From Halopiger aswanensis (lineage in GTDB: Archaea > Halobacteriota > Halobacteria > Halobacteriales > Natrialbaceae), in assembly GCF_003610195.1 (NCBI RefSeq), contig NZ_RAPO01000002.1:744001-808000 (forward strand): DNA of 64,000 bases. The letters are read 5' to 3'. Position numbers and translations under genes: made by a program. Position 1 is the stretch's first letter. The number at the start of each line of letters is the position of its first letter. Shown piece after piece: positions 33,912 through 41,639 of this stretch. The notes beneath the pieces are model-generated. The model was not told the origin of the DNA and searched no databases. It was given only the letters and a program-made list of their open reading frames with translations.

Positions 33912-34649
33912 ATGAGCGACGCAGACGGCGCGTGGGTCGGCCTCTTCTCCGGTGGGAAAGACTCCTCGTGGGCAGTGTACCGCGCCCTCGAGGAAGGGCT
34001 CGACGTCCGACGACTCGTCACCGTCCACCCCTCGGACGACTCGTACATGTATCACGTCCCCGCAACGGATCTCGCCTCGCTGGCCGCCGAGAGCATCGGC
34101 ATCGAGCTGGTCGACGTCGATCCGGGCGACCTCGAGGCCGAGACGGTCGCCGACTCGAGCGCCCAGGGCGACGACGAACTCGAGCCGTTGGAGGCTGCAC
34201 TCGAGGAGGTCGACGACGACCTCCGGACAGCGGGCAGGGGCGGCATCGCGGGCGTCACGGCCGGTGCCGTCGAAAGCGAGTACCAGACGAACCGAATCCA
34301 GGCGATGTGCGACCGCCTCGGCTGTGACCTCTTTGCCCCCCTGTGGCAGGAGGACCCGCGAGAACTCGCCGACGCGATGCTCGAGGCCGGGTTCGAAATC
34401 AAGATCATCCAAGTCGCAGCACACGGGTTAGACGAGTCATGGCTTGGCCGAATCCTCGACGAAGCCGCGCTCGCCGACCTCGAGGCCCTCAACGAGGAGT
34501 ACGGCGTCCATATCCTCGGCGAGGGCGGCGAGTTCGAGACACTGGTGGTCGACGGCCCGCACATGGATCGGCGGATCGACCTCGAGTACGAGCGCGAGTG
34601 GGACGGGACCCGCGGGCGACTACGGATCACCGAAGCTACTCTAACATAG
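33912..34649 (+). CDS. dph6: diphthine-ammonia ligase (Dph6)
   Basis: 245 residues. ATP pyrophosphatase of the PP-loop type: WVGLFSGGKDSSWAVYRALE carries the SGGKDS nucleotide motif near residue 13. The conserved ATDLASLAAESIGIEL, GAVESEYQTNRIQAMCDRLG and FAPLWQEDPRELADAM follow, and the C-terminal VHILGEGGEFETLVVDGP with MDRRIDLEYE is the family end. It amidates diphthine on elongation factor 2. A TATA-like ATTTACAC (about 33884-33891) lies 25 nt before the ATG. A diverged copy of the last 37 codons follows downstream (see 34764-34877). Confidence 0.92.
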   Translation: MSDADGAWVGLFSGGKDSSWAVYRALEEGLDVRRLVTVHPSDDSYMYHVPATDLASLAAESIGIELVDVDPGDLEAETVADSSAQGDDELEPLEAALEEVDDDLRTAGRGGIAGVTAGAVESEYQTNRIQAMCDRLGCDLFAPLWQEDPRELADAMLEAGFEIKIIQVAAHGLDESWLGRILDEAALADLEALNEEYGVHILGEGGEFETLVVDGPHMDRRIDLEYEREWDGTRGRLRITEATLT

Positions 34650-34991
34650 CGTACTGAACCGCGAGTGAACGGCGTGAACGAGCGGCGTTTTTTGGTCCAG
34701 ATTTTTGCACCGAGTGGTTCGCTCGCGAGACGAGCGAACCCCGAGGTGGAAAAAGGTGGTTCTGAGACACTGGTGGTCGACGGCCCGCACATGGATCGGC
34801 GGATCGATCTCGAGTACGAGCGCGACTGGGACGGAACGCGCGGGCGGTTACGGATCACGGACGCGAAACTGGAATAGGAAGTTACCGTCCTGCGAGCGAG
34901 CAAGGCTAGCGAGCGGCGCTTTTTCGCCCGTATTTTTGCGCCAATTGGGTGGGCCGTCCGCCCGCTATCCGAGGCGGAGAAGCTGGGGAGG
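34536..34991 (+). repeat. tandem duplication of the dph6 3' end and its downstream flank (period ~228 bp)
   Basis: Unit 1 (34536-34763) covers the last 38 codons of dph6 including the stop, and 114 bp beyond. Unit 2 (34764-34991) repeats it: the stop codons are exactly 228 bp apart. The first 14 codons are identical, then differences accumulate and are mostly synonymous. The flank is also repeated, with GAGCGGCG, a T-run and ATTTTTGC shared at 34680-34715 and 34911-34945. Confidence 0.85.
34764..34877 (+). pseudogene. dph6 3'-end fragment (duplicate)
   Basis: Encodes ETLVVDGPHMDRRIDLEYER and on to the stop at 34875-34877, equivalent to the last 37 residues of dph6. It has no PP-loop and no plausible start of its own (an in-frame ATG at 34665 would add unrelated residues). 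The two copies differ by eight synonymous and four non-synonymous codons, so this looks like the tail of another allele of dph6 left by recombination rather than a recent slippage copy. Confidence 0.8.
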
Positions 34992-35046
34992 CGTTTCAAT
35001 TGACGGCCGAACCTCTTTGCGCGTCACCGGTGACGCCGTGAGTGTG

Positions 35047-35523
35047 ATGATGGAACGCCAACGCGACCTCTTCGCCCGCACGCTGCAGGAACTCTACCAC
35101 ATCGAGCAAGAACTCGAGGAACTCCAGTCCGGTCTAGCTGAGGCTGCGACCGACGAAGACTTAGAGGAGTTCTACATGGCCCACAGCGAGCGGACCACCG
35201 AACAGCTCGGCCGGCTCGAGCCGCTGTTCGACGCCACAGAGATCGAGATCGAACCCGGCGTCGCCGACAACGCGGCGTTGGAGGGGCTCCGAACCGAGCG
35301 CGAGGAACTGGTACAGGATACGCAGGACCCCGTCGTCGGAGACCTCGTCGAGGCCGAACTGGGCCGGGCGATCGAACGGCTCGAGATCACGAAACTCGAG
35401 ACGCTGCTCGAACTCGCCGATCGGATGGAACTCCCCGACGAGATCGTCGACCCGCTCGAGCAGACCAAGGCGGAAGCGGAGAACGGTCTCGAGGAACTCG
35501 AGGAGTTGACGGCGGCGGCCTAA
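35047..35523 (+). CDS. DUF892 (YciE-like) ferritin-fold protein
   Basis: 158 residues from ATG 35047, with GGTGAC at 35029-35034 as a possible Shine-Dalgarno; GTG 35038 is an alternative. All-helical: DLFARTLQELYHIEQELEEL, then FYMAHSERTTEQLGRLEPLF, VVGDLVEAELGRAIERLEI and the last helix DPLEQTKAEAENGLEEL. The family forms a four-helix bundle related to ferritins, with metal-site Glu/His residues (such as the Glu in YHIEQE and the His in AHSERT). Stress-related, exact role unknown. It follows the dph6 repeat. Confidence 0.85.
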   Translation: MMERQRDLFARTLQELYHIEQELEELQSGLAEAATDEDLEEFYMAHSERTTEQLGRLEPLFDATEIEIEPGVADNAALEGLRTEREELVQDTQDPVVGDLVEAELGRAIERLEITKLETLLELADRMELPDEIVDPLEQTKAEAENGLEELEELTAAA

Positions 35524-35585
35524 GCCGACGGTCGCGATCGAACGGAAAGACCGAACTCTCAATCGAGAGTTGCAGTTGAACCGCG

Positions 35586-36017
35586 TTACAGCGGCAGGGA
35601 GGCGAGTCGGGCAATCACGAGGAGCATCGCAAGTGCGCCGATGACGACGAACACGACGTTCTCGAGTTCCGGATCGCCGGGTTCGACCGGCGTCGAGTTG
35701 GGCTCCGGTTCGTAGGATTCGTCCTCGTTAGCGGCCGCTCCGGCACCGGTATCGGTACTGCCATCGGCTTCGTCCCGGTCGCGGGAGAGATCGATCGGGA
35801 TTCGGTCGTCCGGTTCCGACTCGGGGCCCGGTTCGCTTCCGTCCTCGTCCTCGAGACTCGCATCCGCATCCGTATCGCCGTCGGCGCCGGAGTCAGAGTC
35901 GGACCGGCCGCTACTGTCGGTGCCCCACGTGTCTGTATCGTCCCACGCACTCGAGCGGTCCCACTGGGCGTCGTCGCCTCCGGACGCGTCGCGATCGCCG
36001 GAGTCATCGTCAGCCAT
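35586..36017 (-). CDS. acidic tail-anchored membrane protein
   Basis: 143 residues from ATG 36017. The first ~115 residues are disordered-looking and extremely acidic (Asp, Glu, Ser, Gly; for example DSGADGDTDADASLEDEDG). One membrane segment lies at the extreme C-terminus (VVFVVIGALAMLLVIARLA, about 121-139), so it is probably tail-anchored with the acidic part in the cytoplasm. It resembles a haloarchaeal family of unknown function. Located 93 bp downstream of pyk on the same strand, so it may be co-transcribed. Confidence 0.75.
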   Translation of the reverse strand: MADDDSGDRDASGGDDAQWDRSSAWDDTDTWGTDSSGRSDSDSGADGDTDADASLEDEDGSEPGPESEPDDRIPIDLSRDRDEADGSTDTGAGAAANEDESYEPEPNSTPVEPGDPELENVVFVVIGALAMLLVIARLASLPL

Positions 36018-36110
36018 ACGCCTGGGTAGGGGAGCCCCCGTCAAAAAGCCGCGGTCACGGGAAGTGGCGTGGCGGCCGCGTCCCCACCTCGCCGCCGCGA
36101 GTCGACGTGA

Positions 36111-37886
36111 CTACTCGAGCGGATCGGCTCGTTCTTGGGCGGCTCGATCGCCGATGTCGCCGCCGTAGACGACGCCGCGTTCGGCGTCGATCGTCACGGT
36201 CTGGCCCTCGGCCTCCTCGGAGACGTCCGCGCCGCTGATCATCGGGAGATCCATCTCGCGAGCGACGAGCGACGGGTAGCCGGTCATCCCGCGCTGGGCG
36301 TCGATGATGCCGGCGATCTTCTCGAGGTCGCCCTCGAACTCCTCGTCGAAGTCCGACGGGACGGCGACGATCGCGCCGTCGGGGACGTCCGAGAGGTCGC
36401 CGTCGGTCAGGTGGACGAGCGGCCCCGTGGCGCGGCCCTCGACGACGACGCGGCCCGTCGTCAGCGCCTCCGCGGCGACGTGGACCTTCAGCATGTTCGT
36501 CGTGTTCGCGCCCTCGAGTTCGGTCATCATGCCACAGAGGACGACGACGGTGTCGCCGCTCTCGGCGACGCCGGCCGAGAGCGCCGCCTGCACGGCTTTC
36601 TCGACGACGGCGCCGGCACCCTGATCGGAGACGCGGGCGTACAGCGGCGTCACGCCCCACGAGAGCGCGAGTCGGCGCCGGACCTCGTGGCTCGGCGTCG
36701 AGGCGACGACCGGGACGCCCGGACGGTACTTCGCGGTCTTCAGGGCCGTGTAGCCGGATTCGGTCGCGGCCACGACCGCATCCGCGCCGATGTCGCGTGC
36801 GAGGAAGCGCGCGGAGCGGGCCAGCGCATCGGTTCGGGCCTCGCCGGCGGCGGGCACGCGCTGCTCTAAGAGTTCGGCGTACTCGCCGGAGGCTTCGACC
36901 TCGCGGATGATGCTGTCCATTGCATCGACGACCTCGGCGGGGTGATCGCCGACGGCCGTCTCGGCCGAGAGCATCACGGCGTCGGTGCCGTCGAGGACGG
37001 CGTTGGCCACGTCCGAGGCTTCCGCGCGGGTGGGCCGTCGGGCGTGGACCATCGAATCGAGCATCTCCGTGGCCGTGATGACCGGGAGGCCGGCCTCGCG
37101 ACACTGCCGGATGATCCGCTTTTGAATCATCGGGACGTCCTCCATGGGACACTCGACGCCTAAGTCGCCCCGGGCGACCATGATCCCGTAGGAGGCTTCC
37201 ATGATCTCGTCTAGGTTCTCGACCGCGCCGGCGCGCTCGATCTTCGAGATGATCGGAATCTCGGCGTCGAACTCCTCGAGGACCTCGCTGACCTCGTAGA
37301 CGTCCTCGGCGTCCCGGACGAAACTCGCCGCGACGAAGTCGACCTCCTTCTCGGCGGCCAGTTCGAGGTCGCGGCGGTCCTTCTCGGTGACGACGTCCAG
37401 ATCGAGGTCGACGCCGGGGACGTTGACGCCCTTGCGGCCGGCCAGTTCGCCGCCGGTGTCCACGCGGGCTCGGATCGCGTCGCCGTCGCGTCCGATGACG
37501 GTCGTCTCGATGAGGCCGTCGTCGAGCAGGATGCGGTCGCCCTCTTCGACCTCGTCGATCGGCAGGGAGAGGCCGACGCGGTCGGACGACGCCTCGTCAC
37601 CTTCGACGAACTCGATCTCCGAGCCCGTCTCGAGGGGGACGGTTTCGCCCTCCGGAAGGGGTGCGGTTCGGATCTCGGGGCCCTGCGTGTCGAGCATGAC
37701 GGCGACCGGCTCGTCGCGTTCCTCGTCGACGTCGCGGACGCGGTCGACGAGTTCGGCGCGGTCTTCGGGGCTGCCGTGGCTGGCGTTCAGCCGGGCGACG
37801 GACATGCCGGCGTCGGCCAGCTCGCGGATGGTCCGGCGGTCGCTCGAGGCCGGACCGAGGGTACAGACGATCTTCGCGTTTCTCAT
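36111..37886 (-). CDS. pyk: pyruvate kinase
   Basis: 591 residues from ATG 37886 (MRNAKIVCTLGPASSDRR). It converts PEP and ADP to pyruvate and ATP. Motifs: VARLNASHGSPEDRAEL, MLDTQGPEIRT, the catalytic-lysine region IPIISKIERAGAVENLDEI, the Mg-binding GIMVARGDLGVECPMEDV and TRAEASDVANAVLDGTDAVM. After the regulatory domain an additional C-terminal ~110 residues form a PEP-utilising-type swivel domain (PLVHLTDGDLSDVPDGAI), as in Bacillus-type pyruvate kinases. Here the phosphohistidine position reads GMTGYPSLVARE, with Tyr537 in place of His. A TrmB-like palindrome lies upstream. Confidence 0.95.
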   Translation of the reverse strand: MRNAKIVCTLGPASSDRRTIRELADAGMSVARLNASHGSPEDRAELVDRVRDVDEERDEPVAVMLDTQGPEIRTAPLPEGETVPLETGSEIEFVEGDEASSDRVGLSLPIDEVEEGDRILLDDGLIETTVIGRDGDAIRARVDTGGELAGRKGVNVPGVDLDLDVVTEKDRRDLELAAEKEVDFVAASFVRDAEDVYEVSEVLEEFDAEIPIISKIERAGAVENLDEIMEASYGIMVARGDLGVECPMEDVPMIQKRIIRQCREAGLPVITATEMLDSMVHARRPTRAEASDVANAVLDGTDAVMLSAETAVGDHPAEVVDAMDSIIREVEASGEYAELLEQRVPAAGEARTDALARSARFLARDIGADAVVAATESGYTALKTAKYRPGVPVVASTPSHEVRRRLALSWGVTPLYARVSDQGAGAVVEKAVQAALSAGVAESGDTVVVLCGMMTELEGANTTNMLKVHVAAEALTTGRVVVEGRATGPLVHLTDGDLSDVPDGAIVAVPSDFDEEFEGDLEKIAGIIDAQRGMTGYPSLVAREMDLPMISGADVSEEAEGQTVTIDAERGVVYGGDIGDRAAQERADPLE

Positions 37887-37932
37887 GGCCTGAACTAGCG
37901 GGGGCACGGCCAAAAAGCCACGTGCTTTGACT

Positions 37933-37948
37933 TACTCGGATCCGAGTT
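37933..37948 (-). promoter_or_regulatory. TrmB-like operator upstream of pyk
   Basis: TACT (37933-37936), 7-bp spacer, GAGTT (37944-37948); the core ACTCGGATCCGAGT is a perfect 14-bp palindrome. It lies 47-62 bp upstream of the pyk ATG, before a weak TATA-like CTTTTTGG. The haloarchaeal TrmB consensus known to me is TACT-N7/8-GAGTA, so this differs in one end base. The same ACTC-N6-GAGT core occurs before ppsA. Confidence 0.55.
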
Positions 37949-38009
37949 CGAGTTCCTGCCGTCCTGTGCCACGACAATCGTTTTCCGCGGGACCGGCATC
38001 GCTGCACGT

Positions 38010-38297
38010 GTGCCAACCTACGTCTCCCTCATCGACGTCGAGGACCGCACCGTCCAGAACGCGCAGGATCTCGCGTCAATCTGGGGCGAGATCAAGACGG
38101 AACTCGAGGAACACGACGCCGAACTCGTCGATTCGTACGCCGCGCTCGGCGGCCACGACTTTCTCGTCATCTTCGAGGCGGACGACCGCGAGGGCGGGTT
38201 CAAGTCGGCGCTGACGTTCCGCCGGCACGGGCTGCGGGGCCAGACGATGGAACTCGTCCACACCGACGATTTCTCGCAGTTGGTCGACGAAATCTAA
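38010..38297 (+). CDS. GYD domain protein
   Basis: 95 residues starting at GTG 38010. Small ferredoxin-like alpha/beta protein: YVSLIDVEDRTVQNAQDLAS, then HDAELVDSYAALGGHDFLVI and MELVHTDDFSQLVDEI. The GYD family is named for a short motif equivalent to the GGHDFLVI region here. The function is unknown; some members may bind small ligands. Divergent from pyk, starts 124 bp apart, and convergent with metG. Confidence 0.82.
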   Translation: MPTYVSLIDVEDRTVQNAQDLASIWGEIKTELEEHDAELVDSYAALGGHDFLVIFEADDREGGFKSALTFRRHGLRGQTMELVHTDDFSQLVDEI

Positions 38298-38398
38298 CCC
38301 GGCGAGGCGTCTCACCGGATCGTCGGTAGTCGAGGCAAGTCTCGAGTCGTCGAAAACGGAAATTCGTGGGCTGTTCGATGGCCGTTGCTCGGGTCGGC

Positions 38399-40513
38399 TT
38401 ATCGAATCTTCTCGCCGACTTCAGCGTCGCCGTGAGTCGTCAGCAGGTCGGCCTCCTCGCCGGCCGCGAGGATCATGCCGTTGGACTCGACGCCGAACAG
38501 TTCGGCTTTTTCCATGTTCGCCAGCAGCACGCACTTCTCGCCGGGCAGTTCGTCGAGGTCGTGGAGTTGCTTGATGCCCGCGACGATCTGTCGGGTCTCG
38601 AAACCGATGTCGACCTCGAGGCGCGCGAGGTCGTCCGCGCCCTCGATGCCCTCGGCGGCCTCGATGCGGCCCACGCGGATGTCCAGTTCCTGGAAGTCGT
38701 CGAAGCTGATGCGCTCGTCTGCGAGCGGCTCGAGGTCGTCTGCGTCTGCCATGTCACCGGATTCGTCCGCGGCGGTGTCGTCGCTTTCGGTTTCTTCGTT
38801 CTCGTCCTCGTCCCCGTCTTCAGCCTCGGCGACGCGCTCCGCGAGCTTCTCGTTGAGTTCCGCGACGCGGTCGTCCTCGATCTTCTCGAAGAGTTCGCCG
38901 GGTTCCTCGAAGTTCCGCGGCGGGGCCTCGAGCGCGTCCTCGAGGAGGGCGTCGCTCACGTCGCCGTCCTCGCCGAGCTGTTCCCAGAGATTCTGGGCCT
39001 TGTCGGGTGCGATCGGCTCTAAGAGGACGCCGACGGCCTTGGCGATCTGGACGCAGTCGCGGATGACCTGCGCGGCTTCCCCGGGCTCCTCGTCGGTGAG
39101 CTTCCAGGGCTCGTTGCGCTGGATGTACTCGTTGCCGAACTGGGCGAGTTCGACGGCGGCCTGGCCGATGCCGCGGAGGTCGTAGTCGTTGACGGCTGCG
39201 CGAGTGGCGGCGATGGCGTCCTGGATGCGCTCGTGGACCTCCTCGGAGACGTCTGCCTCCGGGGTACCCTCGTAGTTTCGGTAGGCAAAGAGCAGCGAGC
39301 GGTACCAGAAGTTGCCCACCGTGCCCACGAGTTCGCCGTTGACCTTCTCCTGGAAGGCGTCCCAGGAGAAGTCGACGTCCTGCTGGAGGCCGCCGGTCGT
39401 CGTCAGGTAGTACCGCAGCAGGTCGGGGTGGAACCCTTCCTCGAGGTACTCCTTGGCCCAGATCGCACGATTTCGGCTCGTCGAGAGGCCCTTGCCGTTG
39501 ATTGTGATGAAGCCGGTCGCGGCGATGCCGCGGGGCTTGTTGTAGCCGGCGCCCTCGAGCATCGCGGGCCAGAAGATGGTGTGGTGCTGGATGATGTCGC
39601 GGCCGATGATGTGGACGATTTCGCCGTCGTCCGTCCAGACCTGCTCCCAGTCGTACTCGTCGGTGCCGACGCGCTCGGAGTACTGTTTCGTCGAGGCGAC
39701 GTACTCGATCGGGGCGTCGACCCAGACGTAGAGGACGAGATCGCTCTCGTCTTCGTCCTCGGCGGTCGGGTAGTCGATCCCCCAGTCCATGTCGCGGGTG
39801 ATACACCAGTCCTGCAGCCCGTCTTCGATCCACTGCCGGGGCTGGTTGCGGGCGTTCGAGGTTCCCTCGAGGCCGTCTAAGAACTCGGTGAGGAAGTCCG
39901 CGAACTCGGAGACCTCGAAGAACTTGTGGGTGCGCTCACGGTACTCCGCCGGGTTGCCGGTGATCGTACTCGTCGGATCCTCGACTTCGCCCGGTTCGAG
40001 GTGGCGCTGGCAGCCCTCGTCGCACTCGTCGCCGCGGGCCTTCTCGCCGCAGTAGGGGCAGGTGCCCTCGACGTAGCGGTCGGGGAGGTACTGGTCGGCG
40101 TCGGGGTCGTAGGCGACCTGAATCTCCTTTTCGTAGATGTAGCCCTCTTCGTCGAGCGTGCGGACGATCTCCTGAGTGAGTTCGGTGTTCGTCTCGTCGT
40201 GGGTGTGGCCGTAGTTGTCGAACTCGACGTTGAACTTCGGGAACGTTTCGGCGTACTGCTCGTGCCACTCTAAGGCGAAGTCCTCGGGATCGACGCCCTC
40301 CTGCTCGGCGTTGACGGCGACCGGCGTGCCGTGCATGTCCGAACCGCAGACGTAGGCTGTCTCCTGGCCGAGTGTCTGGAGCGCGCGGTTGAACGCGTCT
40401 GCGCCGATGTACCCCCGCAGGTGACCGATGTGGAGGTCCCCGTTCGCGTAGGGGAGCCCGCAGGTCACGACGGCGGGATTGTCCGTCGGAAAGTCGTCGT
40501 TGTGCGTGCTCAT
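38399..40513 (-). CDS. metG: methionyl-tRNA synthetase
   Basis: 704 residues. Class I synthetase charging tRNA-Met. The HIGH motif is HIGHLRGYIGADAF (about 28-41); the connective domain has the zinc knuckle CPYCGEKARGDECDEGC; the KMSKS equivalent is KGLSTSRN. The anticodon-binding helical domain follows (about 400-550), then an acidic linker (EDGDEDENEETESDD), and a C-terminal EMAP/Trbp111-type tRNA-binding domain from about 590 (FQELDIRVGRIEAAEG, ETRQIVAGIKQL, NMEKAELFGVESNGMILAA). The start at 40513 is about 27 nt after a TATA-like TTTTACG that sits inside a palindrome. Confidence 0.96.
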   Translation of the reverse strand: MSTHNDDFPTDNPAVVTCGLPYANGDLHIGHLRGYIGADAFNRALQTLGQETAYVCGSDMHGTPVAVNAEQEGVDPEDFALEWHEQYAETFPKFNVEFDNYGHTHDETNTELTQEIVRTLDEEGYIYEKEIQVAYDPDADQYLPDRYVEGTCPYCGEKARGDECDEGCQRHLEPGEVEDPTSTITGNPAEYRERTHKFFEVSEFADFLTEFLDGLEGTSNARNQPRQWIEDGLQDWCITRDMDWGIDYPTAEDEDESDLVLYVWVDAPIEYVASTKQYSERVGTDEYDWEQVWTDDGEIVHIIGRDIIQHHTIFWPAMLEGAGYNKPRGIAATGFITINGKGLSTSRNRAIWAKEYLEEGFHPDLLRYYLTTTGGLQQDVDFSWDAFQEKVNGELVGTVGNFWYRSLLFAYRNYEGTPEADVSEEVHERIQDAIAATRAAVNDYDLRGIGQAAVELAQFGNEYIQRNEPWKLTDEEPGEAAQVIRDCVQIAKAVGVLLEPIAPDKAQNLWEQLGEDGDVSDALLEDALEAPPRNFEEPGELFEKIEDDRVAELNEKLAERVAEAEDGDEDENEETESDDTAADESGDMADADDLEPLADERISFDDFQELDIRVGRIEAAEGIEGADDLARLEVDIGFETRQIVAGIKQLHDLDELPGEKCVLLANMEKAELFGVESNGMILAAGEEADLLTTHGDAEVGEKIR

Positions 40514-40530
40514 ATACGTGTGCTGTCGGT

Positions 40531-40549
40531 GGCGGGCGTAAAACCCGCC
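40531..40549 (-). promoter_or_regulatory. palindrome enclosing the metG TATA element
   Basis: GGCGGG (40531-40536) and CCCGCC (40544-40549) pair around CGTAAAA; read on the minus strand the loop contains TTTTACG, at the right distance (about 24-30 nt) before the metG ATG for a TATA box. A regulator binding both arms would cover the box. GC-rich palindromes can occur by chance here. Confidence 0.35.
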
Positions 40550-40849
40550 GGTTTCGATCGCGGATCGGTTGGTTCGGTATCGGCCGAAGGGGGTCGAACG
40601 CTACGCGTCGCTGCTGTCTCGAATCGTTCGCGTCCGGGTTTCGACGCCGCGAACAAGACCGTCTGACCGGTCGCGTCGCGGCGCGTTCCCCGGTGACGGC
40701 GCCGTCGCTACATGTACGTGTGCATACCGCGGGGCACGCGAACGCGAGAATCGACGACGGCGACGGCGCGCGTCGACATACTCACGCTCGGCTACTCGTT
40801 CCGACGGGATAACTGTTGACGGTCGCCCGCCGAGCGCGCCCTCGAGGCG
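40550..40849. other. non-coding region between metG and a small membrane-protein gene
   Basis: I see no supported gene. Open frames on the + strand here are arginine-rich shadow sequence. ACATGTACGTGTGCAT (40710-40725) contains the palindrome ACATGT. Nothing else stands out. Confidence 0.4.
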
Positions 40850-41185
40850 TCACCCGTCTCGAGCGGTCGACTCGACGCGCCAGACGTCCCGCAGATAGCC
40901 GGACCGGCCGCCGATCAGGAGGAAGGCGCCGACGAGCCCGAATCCGAGGAAGGCCGTCATCGAGACCGCGCCGCCGATGCCGAAGACGAGCGTCCCCGCC
41001 GCGCCGACCCAGGCGAGCCACCCCAGCGCCTCCCAGACTCGGCCCGCGTACAGCCGCCAGACCGACAGCGAGAGCAGGAAGCCCGCCAAACAAGCCCCGA
41101 CGAGGAGCCGCTCGAGGTCGAACAGCAGCGCCGACGCTGCGAACAGCGCGAAGCCGACGAGCGCGGCCGCATCGATCCGATCCAT
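40850..41185 (-). CDS. small four-helix membrane protein, unknown function
   Basis: 111 residues from ATG 41185. Four hydrophobic segments (about 7-22, 25-46, 52-71, 73-92) with short polar loops; C-terminal YLRDVWRVESTARDG is presumably cytoplasmic. No motif I recognise. A longer start at 41236 would add a non-conserved 17 residues. It is divergent from the next membrane-protein gene (120 bp between starts). Confidence 0.7.
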   Translation of the reverse strand: MDRIDAAALVGFALFAASALLFDLERLLVGACLAGFLLSLSVWRLYAGRVWEALGWLAWVGAAGTLVFGIGGAVSMTAFLGFGLVGAFLLIGGRSGYLRDVWRVESTARDG

Positions 41186-41305
41186 CGTCGTACGGGGCTC
41201 GAGCGGCGAGTACGAAATAGGTGACGAGGCTCGCATCGCCGTGAGTTGAGCCGCTCGAGATCGGTCGCCCTCTCATTAAGTACGATCACGAAACATATCG
41301 AGTGA

Positions 41306-41614
41306 ATGCTCGACTGGATCGGCGCCCCGTCGAATCTCGCGCGTCCGGTGGTAATCGGAACTGGACTGCTGCAACTCGTCGTACTCAAATCGTATTATCG
41401 CCCGCAACGAGGGTGGCGGTACATCGTCACAGCCATTTTCTGCTGGCTCGGGTTCGAACTCGTCCTCGCTACTGAGGCCGGATCGGTCGTACCCGCTCCG
41501 TCGCGTCTCCGGTTGTCGCTCGCAGCGCTCCTGCTGATCGGGTTCCTGTTCTGCTACGTCGTCGAATTCGTCGCCATCGGGCTCGAGCCCGTACGGAACG
41601 GACAAAACGGGTGA
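41306..41614 (+). CDS. small membrane protein, unknown function
   Basis: 102 residues. Three likely membrane segments: VVIGTGLLQLVVLKSYY (about 15-31), WRYIVTAIFCWLGFELVLA (37-55) and LSLAALLLIGFLFCYVVEF (70-88). No enzymatic motif. The sequence ATTAAGTACGATC (about 41275-41287) upstream may hold the promoter. It converges with mfnA, whose stop is 26 bp away. Confidence 0.65.
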   Translation: MLDWIGAPSNLARPVVIGTGLLQLVVLKSYYRPQRGWRYIVTAIFCWLGFELVLATEAGSVVPAPSRLRLSLAALLLIGFLFCYVVEFVAIGLEPVRNGQNG

Positions 41615-41639
41615 GTTGCGACGGAACCTGGGTTGCCCG

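Noticed and set aside
34665-34877. Possible 70-residue gene after dph6
   Set aside because: Its only conserved part is the duplicated dph6 tail; the front half is the repeated non-coding flank.
40569-40898. 109-codon plus-strand frame between metG and a membrane-protein gene
   Set aside because: Arg/Ser-rich, no motif, partly antisense to the membrane-protein gene.
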